Below are positions 32,025-36,417 of a stretch of DNA of 36,417 bases, in pieces. Position numbers and translations under genes: made by a program. Positions within the stretch are counted from its first letter, which is position 1, and each line of letters starts with the position of its first letter. The DNA is taken from the NCBI GenBank assembly GCA_937920585.1, contig CAKZSB010000485.1:1-36417 (forward strand), in the 5' to 3' direction. The notes beneath the pieces are model-generated. The model made no database searches. It was not told where the DNA came from and saw only the letters and a program-made list of their open reading frames with translations. Source of the stretch: an uncultured Granulosicoccaceae bacterium (lineage in GTDB: Bacteria > Pseudomonadota > Gammaproteobacteria > Granulosicoccales > Granulosicoccaceae).

Positions 32025-33314
32025 CTAGCGCCGATCAATAACCCGCTGCGCTTTGCCAGCTGAACGCGGCACACCACCTTCATCCAGCACGTTGACCTTT
32101 GCGCTGACACCGACCATCTCCTTGACAGTGTGCGCCAGCGCCGCTGCCGCATCATCTGCACTTCCATTCGCCTCCGGCTTCATTTCAACGTTGATCGCCA
32201 ATGCATCCATATTGCCCTGGCGCTCCACGATCATCTGGTAGTGGGGCGACAGATCGGCCACCGCGAGAATGCGCTCTTCGATTTGTGTGGGGAAAACATT
32301 CACGCCACGAATGATCAGCATATCGTCGCTGCGGCCAGTGATCTTTTGCATTCTGCGCATCGGTCGGCCGTTACCGGGCATCAGTCGCGTGAGGTCACGC
32401 GTGCGGTAGCGAATCACCGGCATCGCCTCTTTGGTTAACGAGGTAAATACCAGTTCGCCCTCTTCGCCGTCGGGCAATACCTGACCCGTTTCCGGATCGA
32501 TTATCTCGGGATAGAAATGATCCTCCCAGATTGTCGGGCCGTCTTTGCTGTCGATCAATTCCTGGGCGACGCCTGGACCAATCACCTCCGACAGGCCATA
32601 AATATCCACCGCGTGAATGCCCATGCGCTTTTCAATTTCGTCGCGCATGGAATCGGTCCACGGCTCGGCACCAAAGATACCAATCTCGAGCGAAGTGGAT
32701 GCCGGATCGATGCCCTGCCGTTCGAGTTCATCGGCAAGATTCAAACAGTAGGACGGTGTGACCATAATGATGCGTGGCTTGAAATCCTGAATCAGCTGAA
32801 TCTGCTTTTCAGTCTGTCCGCCGCCCATCGGAATAACCGTGCAGCCGAGTAACTCGGCGCCATAGTGCGCGCCCAGTCCGCCGGTGAATAAGCCATAGCC
32901 GTAGGCGACCTGAATGATGTCACCGGGTGTGCCACCCGCAGCGCGAATACTTCGCGCCACCACTTCAGCCCACACATTGATATCGTTTCGAGTGTATCCC
33001 ACCACCGTGGGCTTGCCCGTCGTGCCACTGGATGCATGCACGCGAACCACCTGCTCGCGCGGCACCGCAAACAAGCCGAAGGGATAGTTGTCGCGCAGTG
33101 TGGTTTTCTGGGTAAACGGAAAACGGGCCAGATCGGCAAGCGTTTTCAAATCACTCGGCGCGACACCGGCCGCATCAAAGCTTGCCTTGAAGTGCGGCAC
33201 GTTGTCGTAAGCGTGTTTGAGTGTCCATTGCATGCGCTCGAGTTGCAGCTTTTGCAGCTCGGCAACGGATGCCTGCTCAATGGGTTCAAGCCCGGCTCTA
33301 TCCAGATTTGTCAT
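32025..33314 (-). CDS. paaK: Phenylacetate-CoA ligase
   Basis: Activates phenylacetate to phenylacetyl-CoA with ATP, the first step of the aerobic phenylacetate pathway. The 429-aa length is normal for PaaK. Motifs include the P-loop VHASSGTTGKPTVVGYT (93-109), YGYGLFTGGLGAHYGAELLGC, IPMGGGQTEKQI, IFGAEPWTDSMR, DIYGLSEVIGPGVAQEC-like block (here VAQELIDSKDG), VIRYRTRDLTRL, KITGRSDDMLIIRGVNVFPTQIEE and the C-terminal GKAQRVIDRR. ATG 33314 has GAGGG upstream; in-frame residues further upstream are unrelated. It is the last gene of the cluster, 29 bp after the thiolase gene, and is followed by a terminator-like hairpin. Confidence 0.95.
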   Translation of the reverse strand: MTNLDRAGLEPIEQASVAELQKLQLERMQWTLKHAYDNVPHFKASFDAAGVAPSDLKTLADLARFPFTQKTTLRDNYPFGLFAVPREQVVRVHASSGTTGKPTVVGYTRNDINVWAEVVARSIRAAGGTPGDIIQVAYGYGLFTGGLGAHYGAELLGCTVIPMGGGQTEKQIQLIQDFKPRIIMVTPSYCLNLADELERQGIDPASTSLEIGIFGAEPWTDSMRDEIEKRMGIHAVDIYGLSEVIGPGVAQELIDSKDGPTIWEDHFYPEIIDPETGQVLPDGEEGELVFTSLTKEAMPVIRYRTRDLTRLMPGNGRPMRRMQKITGRSDDMLIIRGVNVFPTQIEERILAVADLSPHYQMIVERQGNMDALAINVEMKPEANGSADDAAAALAHTVKEMVGVSAKVNVLDEGGVPRSAGKAQRVIDRR

Positions 33315-33343
33315 TGTTTTACCCTCGATTTGCGCGTTGCAGA

Positions 33344-34546
33344 CTAAACTTTTTCTATCACCATGGCGATACCCTGGCCCACCCCTATGCACATGGTACA
33401 CAGGCCATAGCGCCCGCCAGTGCGATGCAACTGGTTGATTGCCGTTGTCACCAGCCGCGCGCCGGACATACCCAGCGGGTGACCCAGAGCAATGGCACCA
33501 CCGTTGGGGTTAACCCGAGGGTCATCATCGGCAATACCCAGTTCGCGCATCACTGCAAGCCCCTGCGCCGCAAAGGCCTCGTTAAGTTCTATAACATCCA
33601 TCTGATCTATTGTGAGTCCGGTCATCTGCATCAGCTTTTTACTTGCCGGCGCAGGGCCAATACCCATCACCCGCGGTTCGACACCGGCAACGGCAGTGGC
33701 TACAACGCGTGCGCGCGGCGTGAGGCCAAATTCACTCGCCATTGCTTCACTGGCGAGTAACAGCGCGCAGGCACCATCGTTGACACCCGACGCATTGCCC
33801 GCGGTGACCGTACCGTTTTCGCGAAACGGCGTGCCGAGGCTTGCGAGTTTTTCAAGTTTTGTGTCGGCGCGGGGATGCTCATCGACGGTTACGATGATAT
33901 CGTCACCGCGGCGCTGGGGAATCGTCACCGGCACAATTTCAGCATCGAAAAAACCGTTCTGTTGTGCCGCGGCAGTGCGCTGCTGCGTCGCATAGGCGAA
34001 CTGATCCTGATCCGCACGCGAGATGCCATATTCAGCGGCAACGTTTTCAGCGGTCTCCGGCATCGAGTCGATGCCATATTGTTTCTTCATCAGCTTGTTA
34101 ACGAAGCGCCAGCCGATCGTGGTGTCGAAAATATCGGCACTCCTTGAAAACGCCGTGGTCGCCTTGCCCATCACAAACGGCGCGCGCGACATAGATTCCA
34201 CGCCGCCCGCCAGCGCAAGTTGCGCTTCACCGGTTTTGATGGCACGCGCCGCCAGTGACACAGCATCCATACCGGAGCCACACAAACGGTTGACGGTATT
34301 GGCCGGCACGCTAACCGGCAGTCCCGCCAGCAACGCCGCCATGCGACCCACGTTGCGATTGTCTTCACCCGCCTGATTGGCGCAGCCAAAACTGAGGTCA
34401 TCAACCCGGTTCCAGTCGACGGACTGATTGCGTTCCATCAATGCGCGCAGCGGCACGGCCCCCAGATCATCGGCGCGGACTGTCGACAGCGCACCACCAT
34501 AACGCCCGATTGGCGTTCTCACTGCGTCACAAATAAATGCATCCAT
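33344..34546 (-). CDS. paaJ: 3-oxoadipyl-CoA thiolase
   Basis: Thiolase of 400 aa that releases acetyl-CoA and succinyl-CoA from 3-oxoadipyl-CoA, and from 3-oxo-5,6-dehydrosuberyl-CoA in the phenylacetate pathway. Active-site residues are C89 in VNRLCGSGMDA, H356 in GGAIALGHPLG and C386 in CTMCIGVGQG. The opening FICDAVRTPIGRYGGALSTVRADDLG and GVESMSRAPFVMGK are characteristic of PaaJ/PcaF rather than generic acetyl-CoA acetyltransferases. PaaJ and PcaF cannot be separated by sequence alone; the paaX/paaK/paaZ context decides for paaJ. ATG 34546 has GAGGA about 8 bases upstream. It lies 87 bp after paaX. Confidence 0.93.
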   Translation of the reverse strand: MDAFICDAVRTPIGRYGGALSTVRADDLGAVPLRALMERNQSVDWNRVDDLSFGCANQAGEDNRNVGRMAALLAGLPVSVPANTVNRLCGSGMDAVSLAARAIKTGEAQLALAGGVESMSRAPFVMGKATTAFSRSADIFDTTIGWRFVNKLMKKQYGIDSMPETAENVAAEYGISRADQDQFAYATQQRTAAAQQNGFFDAEIVPVTIPQRRGDDIIVTVDEHPRADTKLEKLASLGTPFRENGTVTAGNASGVNDGACALLLASEAMASEFGLTPRARVVATAVAGVEPRVMGIGPAPASKKLMQMTGLTIDQMDVIELNEAFAAQGLAVMRELGIADDDPRVNPNGGAIALGHPLGMSGARLVTTAINQLHRTGGRYGLCTMCIGVGQGIAMVIEKV

Positions 34547-34633
34547 CCCGAATCCTCATCACGTGTAAATTTGAACCCGGCGCGACAAACCGTGTTGCCG
34601 GCCGGATCGGTTAACTTAAAGAGCAACAACGAG

Positions 34634-35563
34634 TCATTGCATGAATCGTCGCTGCAGAACTTTGCCGGCCGTTTCGGCACTGGCTGCAAGCCCCTGCTGA
34701 TCCAGCCACTGCTCTGATTGCGGTAACAGTGATCGATAAAGCCCTGCGACAAACGCCCGACAGGACTCGCGCGGCCAATCTGGCGGCAACAGCAGCGGTG
34801 AAAGATCTGCCGACTTCAATAACACCCGACGCCATTCGTGTATCAGCAAACAGCGTGCGGCCATGGCTTCTGTTACATCAATCGTATCATTGCCATGCGC
34901 GGCTTCCATCATTTCGAAGCGTTCCAGTAAAGTCGTAAAGCCCCGGGCAATGCCAACCGGCCCCGCCAGATTCAAAACCCATTCTGGCACCTTATCAATG
35001 GTGCCACGCATCGCCAGCACCTCGGCGCGATCAACCGGCTCGAAATCCACCAGTGCTGGCTGATCAATGAGCACACAACTGGCGTTGAGCCGTACCGCCG
35101 GCACGCGCGCCAAAATGGATTGCATCCATTGCGCATCGGCGTGCGGATTGACCAGCAACAACCATTCGCCCTGCGAATCACGGGAACGGGTCTCACCACC
35201 GGAGTAGATGCGACGGGTGGCTTGTTCAAATGGTTGCGCGCCCTGCCGCGAGAGCGTGTAGTAACTTTGCCGACCGCGTTTTTCACGCACGACCCATCCG
35301 TCCCGAACCAGCCTGGACAATGCCGTGCGCACAGCCCCGGGCTCAATACCGAATCGCTGCATCAGCGCCTGTACGGTGACCGCAGCGACCACCCCGCCAC
35401 GCGGCACCACGGCGTCACCAAAAAAGGTAATGATGACCGACCAGGCTTTTAGCGCATTGTCGGCGCGCAGCTGATCAATCGTTTTGTCCAGTGCTTCGCT
35501 GGTCGTCAACGAGACATCACCACTGCGGACACTGGAATTTGCGGCAGCCAATCCTGTACTCAA
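34634..35563 (-). CDS. paaX: PaaX-family transcriptional repressor of phenylacetate catabolism
   Basis: A 309-aa PaaX-type regulator. The N-terminal winged HTH (roughly 38-105) contains AWSVIITFFGDAVVPRGG, VQALMQRFGIEPGAVRTALSRLVRDGWVVREKRGRQSYYTLS. The PaaX central domain has GEWLLLV, and the C-terminal domain has LLIHEWRRVLLKSADLSPLLLPPDWP and CRAFVAGLYRSLLP. In characterised systems PaaX represses paa operons and is released by phenylacetyl-CoA, the product of the PaaK reaction encoded downstream. The start appears to be TTG 35563, overlapping the paaZ stop (TTGA); no in-frame ATG exists before the HTH. No operator palindrome was recognised in the window, perhaps because the operon promoter lies to the right of it. 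Confidence 0.93.
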   Translation of the reverse strand: MSTGLAAANSSVRSGDVSLTTSEALDKTIDQLRADNALKAWSVIITFFGDAVVPRGGVVAAVTVQALMQRFGIEPGAVRTALSRLVRDGWVVREKRGRQSYYTLSRQGAQPFEQATRRIYSGGETRSRDSQGEWLLLVNPHADAQWMQSILARVPAVRLNASCVLIDQPALVDFEPVDRAEVLAMRGTIDKVPEWVLNLAGPVGIARGFTTLLERFEMMEAAHGNDTIDVTEAMAARCLLIHEWRRVLLKSADLSPLLLPPDWPRESCRAFVAGLYRSLLPQSEQWLDQQGLAASAETAGKVLQRRFMQ

Positions 35564-36417
35564 CTGGCATTCATTGTGAGCAGTTCGTAGCTTGCCACCT
35601 GCTCGTCGTCCTGATTATGCAGCAGTACCGCCCAGGCCACTTCGCCGTACTGTTCGTTGCGACGGGTCTTGCGTTTGACGGTAAGTGTCACGGCGATGCT
35701 GTCACCCGGACTGACGGGCTTTTGAAAAGCCAGCTTGTTCAAGCCAGTATTGGCCAGTACCGGGCCCGGATCGGGATCGACAAACAAGCCTGCAGCAAAT
35801 GACAACAACAGATAACCATGCGCGACGCGACCGGGGAAAAACGGATTGGCGCTGGCAGCCGCCTCGTCCATGTGGGCATAGAAGGTATCACCGGTGAAGT
35901 GCGCAAAGTGCTCGATGTCATCCAGCGAGATGGTACGCGCCGCGGTCTTCAAGGTATCACCGACGTTAACTTCATCGAACGTTTTACGAAACGGATGCAC
36001 GTTGTCCGTATTGATACTGGCCCCGGGAATGTGGGTGTTGGTGATAGCTGCAATAATATCCGGGCTGCCCTGAATAGCGGTGCGCTGCATATAGTGTTTA
36101 ACCGCTCGCACCCCTCCCAGTTCTTCACCACCACCGGCACGTCCCGGGCCGCCATGGACCATTTGCGGCATTGGCGATCCGTGGCCGGTGGCTTCGGCCA
36201 TGGAAACACTGTTGTTAAAGTAGAGCCTGCCGTGCCAGGCGCCGCTCGCCAGCACGATCTCGCGTGCCAGTGCGGCGTCACCGGTCACCACCGAAGCGAC
36301 CAGGCTGCCGCCGCCGCGATTGAGCAACTGTTGCGCGTGATTGACATCGCGGTAGGCCATCAGTGTTGCCACCGGCCCGAATGCCTCGACCTCGTGCACA
36401 ACGGTTGATGCATCGGG
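35560..36417 (-). CDS. paaZ: PaaZ, bifunctional oxepin-CoA hydrolase / aldehyde dehydrogenase, C-terminal part
   Basis: The frame is open to the right edge and supplies the last 285 residues of a protein that is about 680 aa in the family. The first 125 visible residues are the end of the aldehyde dehydrogenase domain ([59 protein letters not shown]). The remainder is a MaoC-type hot-dog hydratase domain with the signature [15 protein letters not shown] (catalytic Asp and His) and [15 protein letters not shown]. PaaZ opens the oxepin-CoA ring and oxidises the resulting aldehyde. The catalytic Cys and NAD-binding part of the dehydrogenase lie outside the window. The stop overlaps the paaX start by 3 bases. 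Confidence 0.94.
   Translation of the reverse strand, partial: PDASTVVHEVEAFGPVATLMAYRDVNHAQQLLNRGGGSLVASVVTGDAALAREIVLASGAWHGRLYFNNSVSMAEATGHGSPMPQMVHGGPGRAGGGEELGGVRAVKHYMQRTAIQGSPDIIAAITNTHIPGASINTDNVHPFRKTFDEVNVGDTLKTAARTISLDDIEHFAHFTGDTFYAHMDEAAASANPFFPGRVAHGYLLLSFAAGLFVDPDPGPVLANTGLNKLAFQKPVSPGDSIAVTLTVKRKTRRNEQYGEVAWAVLLHNQDDEQVASYELLTMNAS

Noticed and set aside
34519-34752. Minus-strand frame of 77 codons between paaX and paaJ
   Set aside because: It overlaps the ends of both genes in another frame, and the 87-bp gap is too small for an independent gene.

Overview
The window looks like chromosomal DNA of a free-living, probably marine, gammaproteobacterium. Supporting signs are a MlaA outer-membrane lipoprotein, a bacterial FAN1-type nuclease paired with an Fe-S helicase, phenylacetate genes in PaaX/PaaK/PaaJ/PaaZ form, a canonical Fur box, and moderately GC-rich genes with several GTG and TTG starts. 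A finer lineage cannot be assigned from sequence reading alone. I saw no tRNA, rRNA, CRISPR array, phage or complete insertion sequence.

Bases 1-4422: the tail of an alpha/beta hydrolase, then a four-gene minus-strand operon for a MacAB-like tripartite exporter (ATPase, two different FtsX-type permeases, HlyD-type adaptor). Bases 4591-7871: a SnoaL-like protein, two tandem 54-residue paralogous membrane proteins each preceded by a foldable leader, a LacI-family regulator and MlaA. Bases 7933-12700: an orphan thiamine-diphosphate enzyme facing a minus-strand SDR / Ldh_2 / aldose-epimerase operon. Its near-consensus promoter carries a Fur box over the -10 element.

Bases 12850-19147: a secreted helical Spy-like protein, a small lysine-rich secreted protein, then a DNA-repair pair (VRR-NUC nuclease overlapping an XPD/DinG-type helicase with an N-terminal PD-(D/E)XK domain). 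A 146-bp segment bounded by a 12-bp inverted repeat lies before a LuxR-type regulator. Bases 19262-25386: single genes (Cys/Met-metabolism PLP enzyme, ChaN-like protein, 4-coumarate-CoA-ligase-like enzyme, OmpA-type lipoprotein, lipocalin) and an internally deleted Old Yellow Enzyme pseudogene.

Bases 25579-30904: an ABC ATPase with two large proteins that each join an ABC-2-type membrane domain to an extracytoplasmic gluzincin-like domain. One has an intact HETTH...E zinc site and the other is degenerate at the same positions. A Nudix gene follows. I consider this the best candidate for a poorly described system. Bases 30901-36417: an S1C protease and a minus-strand phenylacetate cluster (paaZ, paaX, paaJ, paaK), with paaZ running off the right edge.
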